A DNA stretch of 27,467 nt from JAOAIV01 sp038849555 (GCA_038849555.1 JAWCMT010000022.1:1-27467), one strand, 5' to 3'; positions 14,828 through 22,517 are shown, numbered from the stretch's first letter. Notes: generated by a model not told the origin, from the letters alone. Made by a program: numbers and translations.

Positions 14828-16657
14828 CTATTTGACGGTGACAGACTTTGCTAGGTTCCGCGGCATGTCTGGATCTAGTCCTTTTTCAACTGCTAAGTAA
14901 TAGGCTAGAAGCTGTAAGGGTATAATGAAAGGTATCGGCGATAAAACCTCAGGTATCCCTTTAGGAACTTCAATATAATCATCGGCTAGCGCCTTAATTG
15001 CGTCGTCGTCTTCTTCTATAATTGCAATTATTGAGGCGCCTCTGGCTTTCATTTCCATGATGTTGCTAATCAACGTTTTATGTGTCGAATCTTTTGCGCA
15101 TATGAAGATCACTGGGAACCCCGGCTCAATTAGGCTTATAGGCCCGTGTTTGCTTTCGCCTGCGGGGAAAGCCAGCGAGGGAACATAGGCTATTTCCATT
15201 AGTTTAAGGCGCCCTTCATAGGCGGTGGCTGTGCTTATCCCACGACCTAAAAAGAAGAAAATTCTTGCGTCACGGTATTTTTTGGCAAGCTGCTTGACTT
15301 TTTCCTCTTGAGTTTGAATTATCTCTTTGACAATATCCGGTAGTTTTTCCAGTTTTTCTTCGATGTAATCCATTTCGTCTTGGGAAATCTTGCCGCGCTT
15401 CTTTGCCAGCCTAAGCGCCAGTTGCGCTAGAACTGAAAGTTGCGAGGTGAAGGTTTTTGTGGCTGCCACGCCGATTTCTGGGCCAGACTGCTGGCTGACA
15501 TAAACCCTTGACACACGAGTTAGAGTAGAACCGATCACGTTTGTCAAGCCAAGTATTGTGGCGGCACGTTGTTGAGCGCATGTGACGGCTGCTAAGGTGT
15601 CCGCGGTTTCACCTGACTGGCTTACTGCAAGAATGGTGCTGTCTATGTTGACGGATTTGCCGTGTTGCTCTAGAAATTCTGAAGCATACACAGGGTAAGT
15701 TGCCAAGAAGGCAAGCTTCGAGAACATGTATGAAGCAGCTAAACAAGCGTGGTATGACGTGCCGCAGGCAACTAGGAAGACTTCACGGGCGCGGTCGAGG
15801 AATGTTGCAATTAAATCAAGATAATGCTCCTGCAACCGCAGCGTGTTGCGGAGTGTCGTCGGCTGCTCATGTATCTCTTTAATCATGAAGTGCGGATAGC
15901 CCTGCTTGACTGCCATTTCCGGTGTCCAATCAATTATCGCCGGCTTTCTGGTGACTGCGCTGTTATCACTAATTCTTCTGATTTCGTAACCCGTGGCGGA
16001 AATGATTACCAGTTCCCCGTCATTTATCAAAACTGCTTTGTTAGTTAATGGTAAAAATGCAGGTATATCCGATGCGCAGTAGAGGGCGTTTTCACTTATT
16101 CCTAGGACTAATGGGCTTTCGTTTCTGGCGCATACTATCTTGTCCGGCTCACTTGTGGCGATGACCGCGATAGCGTAAGATCCGCTGAGCCTTTTTACTG
16201 CTTCCAAAACCGCGTTAACCAAGCCTATTTCAGGTTTCTTCTTAAGATTTTCTTCGATGAGATGCGCTATTACCTCGGTGTCTGTTTTTGAGACAAAATT
16301 ATGCCCGTTGTTTTCCAGTTCAAGTTTTAGCTCAGAAAAATTTTCTATTATTCCATTGTGAATTACGGCTATTTGTCCCGTACAGTCCATGTGCGGGTGC
16401 GCATTTATCTTTAATGGCGCGCCATGTGTAGCCCATCGGGTGTGGCCTATGCCGATGTTTCCTGGCAAATCGTCAAGGTTCCAGATTTTGTGGACATCAT
16501 CTATTTTGCCTTGGTCTTTTTTGACGTGTATCTTTCCATCATAAATTGTGGCTATGCCTACGGAGTCGTAGCCTCGGTATTCAAGTCGTTTGAGCGAGGC
16601 ATGTATTACTGGTGCAGCATTTCCTTCCTTTGTTATGCAGCCAAAAATTCCGCACAT
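14828..16657 (-). CDS. glmS: Glucosamine-fructose-6-phosphate aminotransferase (isomerizing)
   Basis: Makes glucosamine 6-phosphate from fructose 6-phosphate and glutamine, the first step of UDP-GlcNAc synthesis for N-glycans and surface polymers. It has 609 residues, the normal size. The N-terminal Ntn glutaminase begins MCGIFG, so Cys2 is the nucleophile after Met removal, with GHTRWATHG and LEYRGYDSVG nearby. Two SIS sugar-isomerase domains follow, containing VACGTSYHA, SQSGETADT, GRGISTATAYEG and the C-terminal DPDMPRNLAKSVTVK motif. The start is fixed by Cys2. GAGG stands upstream of the ATG. The gene is divergent from the HTH regulator at 16873. Confidence 0.97.
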   Translation of the reverse strand: MCGIFGCITKEGNAAPVIHASLKRLEYRGYDSVGIATIYDGKIHVKKDQGKIDDVHKIWNLDDLPGNIGIGHTRWATHGAPLKINAHPHMDCTGQIAVIHNGIIENFSELKLELENNGHNFVSKTDTEVIAHLIEENLKKKPEIGLVNAVLEAVKRLSGSYAIAVIATSEPDKIVCARNESPLVLGISENALYCASDIPAFLPLTNKAVLINDGELVIISATGYEIRRISDNSAVTRKPAIIDWTPEMAVKQGYPHFMIKEIHEQPTTLRNTLRLQEHYLDLIATFLDRAREVFLVACGTSYHACLAASYMFSKLAFLATYPVYASEFLEQHGKSVNIDSTILAVSQSGETADTLAAVTCAQQRAATILGLTNVIGSTLTRVSRVYVSQQSGPEIGVAATKTFTSQLSVLAQLALRLAKKRGKISQDEMDYIEEKLEKLPDIVKEIIQTQEEKVKQLAKKYRDARIFFFLGRGISTATAYEGRLKLMEIAYVPSLAFPAGESKHGPISLIEPGFPVIFICAKDSTHKTLISNIMEMKARGASIIAIIEEDDDAIKALADDYIEVPKGIPEVLSPIPFIIPLQLLAYYLAVEKGLDPDMPRNLAKSVTVK

Positions 16658-16747
16658 TCCTTAAGCCTCATTTTTGCTGATCAGTTGTTTTGAGTCTTAT
16701 CCAATAGGTTCTTTTGTTAATAAGGATTTTTAGGAGAAAACTTTCTA

Positions 16748-16769
16748 CGCTAAAAAAGTTTTTTTAGTG
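16748..16769. repeat. AT-rich palindrome in the glmS/regulator divergent gap
   Basis: CTAAAAAA (16750-16757) and TTTTTTAG (16760-16767) are exact reverse complements separated by two bases, with further C-G and G-T pairing possible at the flanks. It lies between two divergent genes, about 90 bases from glmS and 105 from the HTH gene, where an operator would be expected. It could also be a chance A/T run or an RNA hairpin. Confidence 0.35.
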
Positions 16770-16833
16770 GTTTTATCGCACGGGCTCTTATCTGCGGTCT
16801 TCAGCGCCGAGCATTCCGCTTTAATCTTTAGCA

Positions 16834-16842
16834 ACTATAATA
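16834..16842 (+). promoter_or_regulatory. TATA-like element of the HTH regulator gene
   Basis: The AT-rich stretch ctataataaaa at about 16833-16843 is centred roughly 35 bases before the ATG at 16873, and GGTGAT lies between them as a possible Shine-Dalgarno site. Both support a promoter for the regulator-DUF371 pair. Confidence 0.4.
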
Positions 16843-16872
16843 AAATTTTTAATAATGGTGATAGAGAATTAG

Positions 16873-17871
16873 ATGTGGAAAGAAAAAATTATGCCGAAAA
16901 AGTTGCTGCTTCAAGACGATGGCGCCGCGCAAAAGATAAAGGAAATCAACATACTGCAAGATGCACAGAAGCTAAAGATGATTCTAGGTAAGCTAAGCTG
17001 GAAAATTTTGACAATACTTGCCGAAAAGGAAATGTACCCTTTGGAAATAGCTAGGCAGCTGGGCGTTCACGAACAGAAAGTCTATTACCATATAAGAAAG
17101 CTGGCGAAGGCAGGAGCCATAGAAATNNNNNNNNNNGAAATAACTAAGGAAGAAAAAAAGAAAGGTGCCATGGCAAAGTATTACAAAGCGGCCTCTTCAG
17201 CCTTTGGCATAGAACTATCTAAAGGATATACAATAATTCAAAACTATCACCCGCAGACAATAGATGCGCAAATTCAAAAGTTTTTCAAAGAATACGTCAC
17301 CACTGAAGGCGTGTGGGATGGCAAAATAGTTGTAGGTAGCCCGGCGCCGCATGGCCCTTTTAAGACCAGCGCCAGAGATGGGCACTACGCTGCACATTTA
17401 GCTTTCTTCCTAGGCCAATTTGCCAAGAAACCTCAGGATTTCATAATAAAGTTGGATGTGGATGTTAAAGCCGAAAAAGAAGAAAAGAATAACCTAATAC
17501 TCGTTGGCGGTCCGGGAACAAATCTGCTTACACAGGAAGTTAACAATTATCTGCCTGTCAAATTTATCATGCAATCTTCAACTCAAGGCTTTCTGCTTGG
17601 CGGATTGACATCGGAAAAAACATTGAATGTTTACACTGCCGACGCCATTGGCCTAATAGCCAAGATTATAAACCCATGGGACCCCACTAAGCGTATTATA
17701 GTTTTAGCTGGAAACAAAGCTGTAGGAACTAAAGCCTGTGTTTTAGCCTTAACCAATTTTTGGAGTAAAACTCTCCAGCACTATCATAGAGAAGACACGT
17801 TTACAACTGTTATACAAGGTTTTGATTTGGACGGGGACGGGAAAGTAGATTCAATTGAGGTAATGGAATAA
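16873..17871 (+). CDS. ArsR-like HTH protein with S-layer-C-like C-terminal region (contains N gap)
   Basis: Two-part archaeal protein of about 332 residues. The N-terminal part is a winged helix-turn-helix (about 35-90: SWKILTILAEKEMYPLEIAR, then QKVYYHIRKLAKAGAIE), as in ArsR-type regulators. The rest (about 105-332) resembles the archaeal S-layer-like C-terminal family sometimes fused to such HTH domains. It ends in an EF-hand-like calcium loop DLDGDGKVDSIE (about 318-329). No signal peptide is visible, so a surface role is unlikely. Ten N at 17127-17136 fall just after the HTH; the frame is kept, but the missing residues are unknown. GGTGAT upstream supports ATG 16873; ATG 16891 is an alternative. 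The ligand and targets are unknown. Confidence 0.7.
   Translation: MWKEKIMPKKLLLQDDGAAQKIKEINILQDAQKLKMILGKLSWKILTILAEKEMYPLEIARQLGVHEQKVYYHIRKLAKAGAIEXXXXEITKEEKKKGAMAKYYKAASSAFGIELSKGYTIIQNYHPQTIDAQIQKFFKEYVTTEGVWDGKIVVGSPAPHGPFKTSARDGHYAAHLAFFLGQFAKKPQDFIIKLDVDVKAEKEEKNNLILVGGPGTNLLTQEVNNYLPVKFIMQSSTQGFLLGGLTSEKTLNVYTADAIGLIAKIINPWDPTKRIIVLAGNKAVGTKACVLALTNFWSKTLQHYHREDTFTTVIQGFDLDGDGKVDSIEVME
17127..17136. other. Assembly gap (ten N)
   Basis: Ten undetermined bases lie inside the HTH regulator gene. The reading frame is the same on both sides, so either exactly ten bases are missing or the true length differs by a multiple of three. Confidence 0.95.
17857..17863 (+). promoter_or_regulatory. 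Shine-Dalgarno site for the DUF371 gene inside the preceding gene
   Basis: GAGGTAA lies nine bases before the TTG at 17873 and within the last codons of the upstream regulator gene. It supports the unusual TTG start and suggests translational coupling. Confidence 0.5.
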
Positions 17872-17872
17872 A

Positions 17873-18313
17873 TTGTGCGTTTCAGAAGAGCGCGAAGTAA
17901 TCACGTGTTATGGTCATCAAAATATTCAAGCCACACACAAGACTACACTTGAATTCACAAGAGATAAGCACCTAACGAAAAGAGGCGACTGCATAGTCGC
18001 AGTAGCTGCGGACAAAGCCTTAGCGGACTTCAGCGCCGGGTTCAAGGAGACATTGCGAAGGCCAAATGCAAAACTGACCATAATAATCGAAGTTGACGGC
18101 GTAACCGAGCAGGTTACCGCTTCTGGTTCTCCACAGCTTATTTTGACGCATAAATCGGACATGGTGGTAAGGAAAAGCGATTTCGTGTGTAGCCGAACAT
18201 TGGCTGTTCACGCAGATAAAGCCGCATGCGACTTGTCTAGAACACTGGTTGAGAAACTCAAGAATCCACAGCAGAAAGCTCAGGTCACACTAATCGCACG
18301 CGTGCTTAGATGA
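17873..18313 (+). CDS. DUF371 family protein
   Basis: A 146-residue member of the archaeal DUF371 (COG2090) family, whose biochemical role is not known to me. Family hallmarks are GHQNIQATHKTTLEFTRD near the N-terminus, then LTKRGDCIVAVAADKAL, and HKSDMVVRKSDFVCSRTLA with DLSRTLVEKL near the end. It starts at TTG one base after the regulator stop, with GAGGTAA upstream, so the two genes form an operon. The last eight bases overlap the 3' end of trm5 on the other strand. Basic and Cys residues (GDC, CSRTL) are conserved in position, but I can point to no catalytic motif. Confidence 0.82.
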   Translation: MCVSEEREVITCYGHQNIQATHKTTLEFTRDKHLTKRGDCIVAVAADKALADFSAGFKETLRRPNAKLTIIIEVDGVTEQVTASGSPQLILTHKSDMVVRKSDFVCSRTLAVHADKAACDLSRTLVEKLKNPQQKAQVTLIARVLR

Positions 18314-19376
18314 CTCGTGCGTCTAAAACCATTTGCTGCTCATAAGGCGCGGTTTCACGGACTGCCCGCACAAAAAGGAACGCATCTACCTTCCTTCCAG
18401 CTCTTTTTACCGCTTCGGAGAAACAGCACTTCAAATCTTCTAAGGAGCTAGGGCGGCGAATAAACGAGTAAAAGTGAATTATGCCACCTTCAAGCTTTAA
18501 CGTCTTGCAAGCAGCGTCAACATATTCTATAGCTTTTTCAGGCAAATTCATTATAACCCTATCCGAGATGCCTGCAAGCCGCTCTTCAACAATCTGCTTT
18601 GCGTCTCCCTGAACAGCGATAACTCGGTTTTCCACCCTATTTAGTCGAATGTTCCTTTTCAGCAGCTCGACGGCGTCGGGGTTTACGTCTACCGCGTAAA
18701 CTTTTGCGTCAACGTGGTTCTTTGCTATGAGCACGGCGAAGGGCCCGACCCCCGCAAATAAATCCACTACAACCTCATTTCTCCGCACAAGCGATGCTAC
18801 CCTATAGTGCTCCTGCGAAAGACGCGGCGAAAAATATGTTTTCGCGATGTCCACGTAGTATTTGCAGCCGTATTCCTTGTGAACAGTGGCTGTTCTATGT
18901 TCGCCGGCGACGATTTTAAACTCGCGTAAGCGGTATGTACCGCTGACTGCACTAGCTTTTGCAAGCACCGTGCGCACGTTCCCATGCACTGCCAAGATTG
19001 CTTCGCCAATCAATGTTTCATGCGCCTCAAGCTCGGGTGGAATTTCAACTATGGCTATGTCGCCTATTATGTCAAGCGCTCGCGGCACATTTGCCAACAA
19101 ATGTGGAGGTAACTTTTCTTCGAGGGCTTGAACAAGGGTTTTTCTCTGTTGCTGCTTTTCTGCAAAAACCTTAATGATGGTTTGAACGTCGGGTGCTTCT
19201 GCCTTTAGCGTTTCCAGCTCTTTTGCTTCTGGCTGCCGAATAAGCGGTATGTAGAGGTAGCTGTTGTCTTTCTGGATTTCCAGCGACTTGTTGAGGAGTG
19301 CAAGCTTTTTCGCTAAGGTTAATGCTTTTTCGCCATTTGTTTTCGCAACTCTAATGCAATATGCGGTTTCCGGCAT
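18306..19376 (-). CDS. trm5: tRNA (guanine37-N1)-methyltransferase Trm5
   Basis: Methylates N1 of G37 beside the anticodon, preventing +1 frameshifting; in archaea this is also the first step toward wyosine in tRNA-Phe. The 356 residues include an N-terminal D1-type region, the LPPHLLANVPRALDIIGDIAIV linker, SAM motif I DLFAGVGPFAV (205-215) and the Trm5 catalytic motif NLPEKA (267-272), following YAVDVNPDAVELLKRNI. NLP favours Trm5 over the paralogue Taw2, a transferase without this motif. It starts five bases after the rtcA stop, so rtcA-trm5 is an operon of RNA-processing enzymes. Confidence 0.93.
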   Translation of the reverse strand: MPETAYCIRVAKTNGEKALTLAKKLALLNKSLEIQKDNSYLYIPLIRQPEAKELETLKAEAPDVQTIIKVFAEKQQQRKTLVQALEEKLPPHLLANVPRALDIIGDIAIVEIPPELEAHETLIGEAILAVHGNVRTVLAKASAVSGTYRLREFKIVAGEHRTATVHKEYGCKYYVDIAKTYFSPRLSQEHYRVASLVRRNEVVVDLFAGVGPFAVLIAKNHVDAKVYAVDVNPDAVELLKRNIRLNRVENRVIAVQGDAKQIVEERLAGISDRVIMNLPEKAIEYVDAACKTLKLEGGIIHFYSFIRRPSSLEDLKCCFSEAVKRAGRKVDAFLFVRAVRETAPYEQQMVLDARVI

Positions 19377-19381
19377 TGTGC

Positions 19382-20422
19382 TCAGTTTCCATGTTTCTCT
19401 ACTTTGAAGAGGTGTCCTATTTTCTGGATGCTAAATTTTGCGCCCAATATTTTTTCTGCAAGCCAAACATTAGCTTCCAAATGGTCTGAGACTGCTCGTG
19501 TTAAAAATGCTGAAGCGCCTTCAGCCAGCGCCATGTATGGAATAAGCATGTCTGCCAAGTGCATGTCCACGGTTGGTTTAACAGAAAGCTCCGCTGTAAG
19601 CTTTTCCGCGGCTTCTCTGCCGACTGCCTCGCTGGTTTTTTTAAGCTCGCCGATGGCGTCTGCGCCTATTATGGCGCCTTTATCGGTTTCAGCCCATAAG
19701 GCAATTGAGCTTCCTTTTTGGAGCGGGTTCGATTTATCATTTACAACTTGGATGTCTGCGGCGTAGCCACTTTTTGCGAGGTATTCGCTTGCGGCTTTGG
19801 CTTGGCGCTCCGCCACTCTTTTCTCTGCCAGAAAAGTGCAAACCGACACGCCCTTGACACTCTTTAACTGCCCAAACTCTTCCAGCCTGAAAGGTTGCAG
19901 CCGAGGTGATGGCTCTACAGTTATAGTGACTTCACCTATGCCTTTAGGATAATAACCATACCGCTGAACCGTGATGGCAACCTCAAGGCCCATACGCCGC
20001 AACGCTGGAACAAACACGTTCCGCATGTAATTAATCGTTGGTGAATGGGCGACATCCGTGCCGCCTTTCGCCACATGCAAGCGCACCTTGTTCTTGGCTA
20101 AAGCGCAAATAGGCAAAGTAGCCATCAAAAGCATGGGTATGCTTCCAGCAGTGCCTATTTCCGCCTCAAAATCGCCGCCACGCACCTCGCCCGGCTCAAA
20201 CCAGAGTTCCCTAGAGCCAAGCGTAACGCCCTTTATTTTTGCATCGCAAAGCTTAGCTGCAGTCAAAACGGATTCCAAATGCTGAGGCATCAAACCCGGC
20301 TGCGGCCTATTCTTCCGGATATTGTAAATATGCAGAGGCTGCTTAGTGGCGGCGGCTAAGGCTACCGCGAGCCGTAGAATTGTGCCGCTTCCGCTTTTTT
20401 CGCTGCCGTCAATTTCAATCAA
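19382..20422 (-). CDS. rtcA: RNA 3'-terminal phosphate cyclase
   Basis: Converts an RNA 3'-phosphate to a 2',3'-cyclic phosphate through a covalent AMP-histidine intermediate. The 346 residues start with the family opening IEIDGS, continue with SGSGTILRLAVALAAAT and RPQPGLMPQHLESV, and place the catalytic His288 in VDMHLADMLIPYMAL. The glycine-rich loop is SEKSGSGT instead of the common GEGGGQ. The ORF extends to a TTG at 20458, but a perfect GGAGG at 20430-20434 lies seven bases before the TTG at 20422, where the protein would begin directly with (M)IEIDGS as in homologues. The shorter start is therefore used. Cotranscribed with trm5. Confidence 0.93.
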   Translation of the reverse strand: MIEIDGSEKSGSGTILRLAVALAAATKQPLHIYNIRKNRPQPGLMPQHLESVLTAAKLCDAKIKGVTLGSRELWFEPGEVRGGDFEAEIGTAGSIPMLLMATLPICALAKNKVRLHVAKGGTDVAHSPTINYMRNVFVPALRRMGLEVAITVQRYGYYPKGIGEVTITVEPSPRLQPFRLEEFGQLKSVKGVSVCTFLAEKRVAERQAKAASEYLAKSGYAADIQVVNDKSNPLQKGSSIALWAETDKGAIIGADAIGELKKTSEAVGREAAEKLTAELSVKPTVDMHLADMLIPYMALAEGASAFLTRAVSDHLEANVWLAEKILGAKFSIQKIGHLFKVEKHGN

Positions 20423-20425
20423 TGG

Positions 20426-20437
20426 CTTTCCTCCCCC
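20426..20437 (-). promoter_or_regulatory. Strong Shine-Dalgarno site of rtcA
   Basis: On the minus strand this reads gggggaggaaag, containing the full GGAGG core, seven bases from the TTG at 20422. It decides the start and shows that the longer ORF is untranslated leader. Confidence 0.65.
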
Positions 20438-20527
20438 AAACAGTAATGCCGAATCCAATGTTCACTGGGCGTTTGCAAATAATTAATAAGCGCCTTAAGT
20501 ATTTTAGAATTTGAAGGGAACCTTGTT

Positions 20528-20920
20528 ATGAGCGAGGAAAAGCTGGAAAAGCTAGCTAAAGAAATCGAGGAGCTTCTTGTAGTTTTAGGCAAAGTTTCCG
20601 AGGACCTCCGAACCGTGGTTGCCTCGATTAAGTCCACATTAAGCGTTCAGACAGCGCAGCCAGCGCCCACGCCTGCAGCCGTAGCGGTTACACCTAAGGC
20701 TTATGAAAAGCAGAAAGGTTTAGAGGATATCCGAATTGCGTTTCCAGAAGACTTGGAAAGCATGCTTAGTTTCGAAGATAAAGGTGACTACATAATAGTG
20801 AAGCCTAAACAGTTTCTTGGGTCTGAAAACTTCGCGAGAATAGCCTCAACGGTGCGCGGCATGGGCGGCGAATACATAAGCGCTGGAAAAGCCTCGCACT
20901 TCAGAGTACCAAAAAAATAA
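20528..20920 (+). CDS. Conserved-looking unknown protein: coiled coil plus small C-terminal domain
   Basis: I do not recognise a characterised family for this 130-residue protein. Residues 1-38 are strongly helical and heptad-like (EEKLEKLAKEIEELLVVLG), a probable coiled coil for oligomerisation. Residues 40-62 are a Pro/Ala/Gln/Thr linker. Residues 63-130 form a compact mixed domain with IRIAFPEDLESMLSFED, YIIVKPKQFLGSENFARIAS and the end motif GGEYISAGKASHFRVPKK, whose aromatic, glycine and basic residues look suited to nucleic-acid contact. There is no signal peptide or membrane segment. The ATG follows GAAGGGAACC. It is divergent from rtcA and ends one base from the convergent acylphosphatase gene. 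Function is open. Confidence 0.7.
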   Translation: MSEEKLEKLAKEIEELLVVLGKVSEDLRTVVASIKSTLSVQTAQPAPTPAAVAVTPKAYEKQKGLEDIRIAFPEDLESMLSFEDKGDYIIVKPKQFLGSENFARIASTVRGMGGEYISAGKASHFRVPKK

Positions 20921-20921
20921 C

Positions 20922-21200
20922 CTATCCATATCTAACTTTGAAGGCAGCAAACTCTCCCGTAGGCGTCTCCCAGTTTACATCAATATTTGTAACCTTCGCA
21001 GCTGACGGGCCATGCTTGCAGAATTCTACCATTGCCTTCACAGCGTCTTCTTCGCCTTCGAAAACGGCTTCAACTCTGCCGTCTGCCAAGTTGCGAACCC
21101 ACCCTTTCACTCCATAGAGCTCTGCCTTCTGCTTGGTTGCTGACCTAAAAAATACACCTTGAACCTTGCCGCTTACAAACACATGGGCCCTGGCTTTCAT
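20922..21200 (-). CDS. acyP: Acylphosphatase
   Basis: Small cytosolic enzyme that hydrolyses acyl phosphates such as acetyl- or carbamoyl-phosphate. The 92 residues contain both catalytic residues in the family motifs: Arg19 in GKVQGVFFRS (phosphate binding) and Asn37 in GWVRNLADGRVE (water activation). Length and the C-terminal FKVRYG match the family. A TATA-like element (21224-21235) centred about 29 bases before the ATG points to a leaderless transcript. It converges on the coiled-coil unknown gene with a single base between the two stops. Confidence 0.95.
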   Translation of the reverse strand: MKARAHVFVSGKVQGVFFRSATKQKAELYGVKGWVRNLADGRVEAVFEGEEDAVKAMVEFCKHGPSAAKVTNIDVNWETPTGEFAAFKVRYG

Positions 21201-21223
21201 AGCTCTTGCCCTATACGTTAGGC

Positions 21224-21235
21224 TTTATAAAAATT
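21224..21235 (-). promoter_or_regulatory. TATA-like promoter element of the acylphosphatase gene
   Basis: On the minus strand the element reads aatttttataaa, centred about 29 bases before the start codon at 21200, the spacing expected for a leaderless archaeal mRNA. Confidence 0.5.
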
Positions 21236-21354
21236 TGGCGTTTTCTGTTGTTTAAAGACTTTCACTTTAACTCACCTCTCCTCTGCTCAGAACGGTCGTT
21301 GGCGCATCTGCTTTAAAAGGCAATTTTTCGCCATTGAACGTATTGGTGGTTGCA

Positions 21355-21690
21355 ATGATTAGAAACAGTTTTGGAAAATTATTGGTTTACGCTCCCACAG
21401 ATGCCGCCAGCAGGAAGCGACTGAAATTTGTTCAGACAGCGGCTGAAAAAACAGCCAAGCTTTTGAATTTGGATCTTGAAGTTGTCAAGTTCAGGAAAAG
21501 TTTGTCGCCGATTTACGTTTACTACGAGAATGGCGATGAGGAGCCTATTCCGCTTTACTGCGATAAGGGCAAGACAAGCGATCTGCAAGAGATTTGTGCA
21601 ACTTTGCGGAAAATGATGTTTGTGCTGTCCTTTCACCCACGGCATACAGCGCTAAGGCATGTGCGCGGCGCCATCATGAGACTTTCGTGA
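21355..21690 (+). CDS. Unknown small archaeal protein
   Basis: A 111-residue protein of no family I can name. Visible features are an N-terminal strand-rich part (GKLLVYAPTD), a basic helix (SRKRLKFVQTAAEKTAKLLN), the segment SPIYVYYENGDEEPIPLYCD with acidic and aromatic residues, two Cys (CDKGK and ICATL) and a basic C-terminus with HPRHTALRHVRGAIMRLS. There is no signal peptide or membrane helix. Possible starts are TTG 21334, TTG 21343, GTG 21346 and ATG 21355. The ATG is preferred because a TATA-like ctttaaaa at about 21311-21318 would place the RNA start near 21340, and GGTGG lies just before it. The last 17 bases overlap the convergent gene at 21674. Confidence 0.6.
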   Translation: MIRNSFGKLLVYAPTDAASRKRLKFVQTAAEKTAKLLNLDLEVVKFRKSLSPIYVYYENGDEEPIPLYCDKGKTSDLQEICATLRKMMFVLSFHPRHTALRHVRGAIMRLS

Positions 21691-22000
21691 ATTTGATCGC
21701 TTGATTCTCCAGCGTCACTTCGTAAACTTGGTTTACATCGAAGTCTATGCCTAAATCATCATATTCCTGCTCTGTCAAGAACAAGAGTATCTTGGGTATA
21801 GCCAGTTGCGTTCTCTGCTGAAGAAAGGGCATCTGCTGCTGCAAAATCTGCATTATGTCTTGCGCCATTTTTGCCTCTTCTGATTGCGGGCGAACCACGA
21901 AAGGCGAGATTTCCCGTTCTTCAACAAGCTCTATTCGCTTTCCAAGGTTACCATCCAAGTCGCGCGTGGACTCTATTTTGTTTACTCTGACTCTAAACAT
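21674..22000 (-). CDS. Small conserved archaeal protein, possibly arcadin-1-like
   Basis: A 108-residue soluble protein. It begins with a strand-rich region (FRVRVNKIESTRDLDGNLG, then RIELVEEREISPFVV), has a Gln- and Met-rich helix in the middle (about 43-65, DIMQILQQQMPFLQQRTQ), then PKILLFLTEQEYDDLGIDFDVNQVYEV and a final strand. The layout reminds me of arcadin-1, a small protein found next to the actin homologue crenactin in some archaea, but no actin gene is in this window and the resemblance is from memory only. A TATA-like tagtataagg run lies at about 22042-22056 and GAAGTGA stands upstream of the ATG. Seventeen bases overlap the convergent unknown gene. Confidence 0.6.
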   Translation of the reverse strand: MFRVRVNKIESTRDLDGNLGKRIELVEEREISPFVVRPQSEEAKMAQDIMQILQQQMPFLQQRTQLAIPKILLFLTEQEYDDLGIDFDVNQVYEVTLENQAIKFTKVS

Positions 22001-22076
22001 GCCTGTTCACTTCTGCTAATGAATCCCCAATCAAGGATTTAACCTTATACTATACTAAGTTTCCGTGTGGTTACTT

Positions 22077-22517
22077 TTAGGTTATCAGCTGCTCTGCTGT
22101 AGCGGAATCCACGTAGCCGCCTCTGAATCCCTGTAAAGAGCCGAGGATGCTTCTGAGGGCTTTCGCAGATTTTGGATTCCCAAGCTCAACAAAGTTCCTA
22201 AACCTTAAAAACGTCATAACTTCCCTGCCCTGTGCAAATTTGCAGAATTCCTCAAAGGATTCAAAACAGCTCTCTGCGCCGTGACTTCGCCATAACTCCT
22301 CAGGAGCACCGGTTAGCCGCTCCACAAAGTCTGCGACGCCGAGAATTTGCATAACTGGCCTTTTAACATAAAACAGCAATTTTTGAGTGTTTGTTGGGCC
22401 TACTTTGTTTTTCCTTACGAAAGCGTGGGTTTCGCCGCTGGCTCTGTTGCGCCCGCAGAGTCTTCGCCAGTATTTTTCGTCCGCGATTAATATGAAGGCG
22501 TAACGTTCGCTTTTCAT
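22077..22517 (-). CDS. DUF365 family protein (PUA-like archaeal protein)
   Basis: A 146-residue protein matching the archaeal DUF365 pattern. The family is thought to have a PUA/ASCH-like fold, which would fit RNA binding, but no activity is known to me. Diagnostic parts are KVGPTNTQKLLFYVKRPVMQILGVADFVERLTG, the LWRSHGAESCFESFEEF segment, the REVMTFLRFRNFVELGNPKS segment and RGGYVDSATAEQLI at the end. The ORF runs back to a TTG at 22538, but the ATG at 22517 has GAAAGGAAG a few bases upstream and is preferred. It lies 76 bases from the arcadin-like gene on the same strand and is divergent from hdrC. Confidence 0.78.
   Translation of the reverse strand: MKSERYAFILIADEKYWRRLCGRNRASGETHAFVRKNKVGPTNTQKLLFYVKRPVMQILGVADFVERLTGAPEELWRSHGAESCFESFEEFCKFAQGREVMTFLRFRNFVELGNPKSAKALRSILGSLQGFRGGYVDSATAEQLIT

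Noticed and set aside
16658..16872. Search for a tRNA or riboswitch (glmS-type) in the glmS upstream gap
   Set aside because: No cloverleaf, T-loop consensus or glmS ribozyme-like core was seen; only promoter-like sequence and the palindrome.
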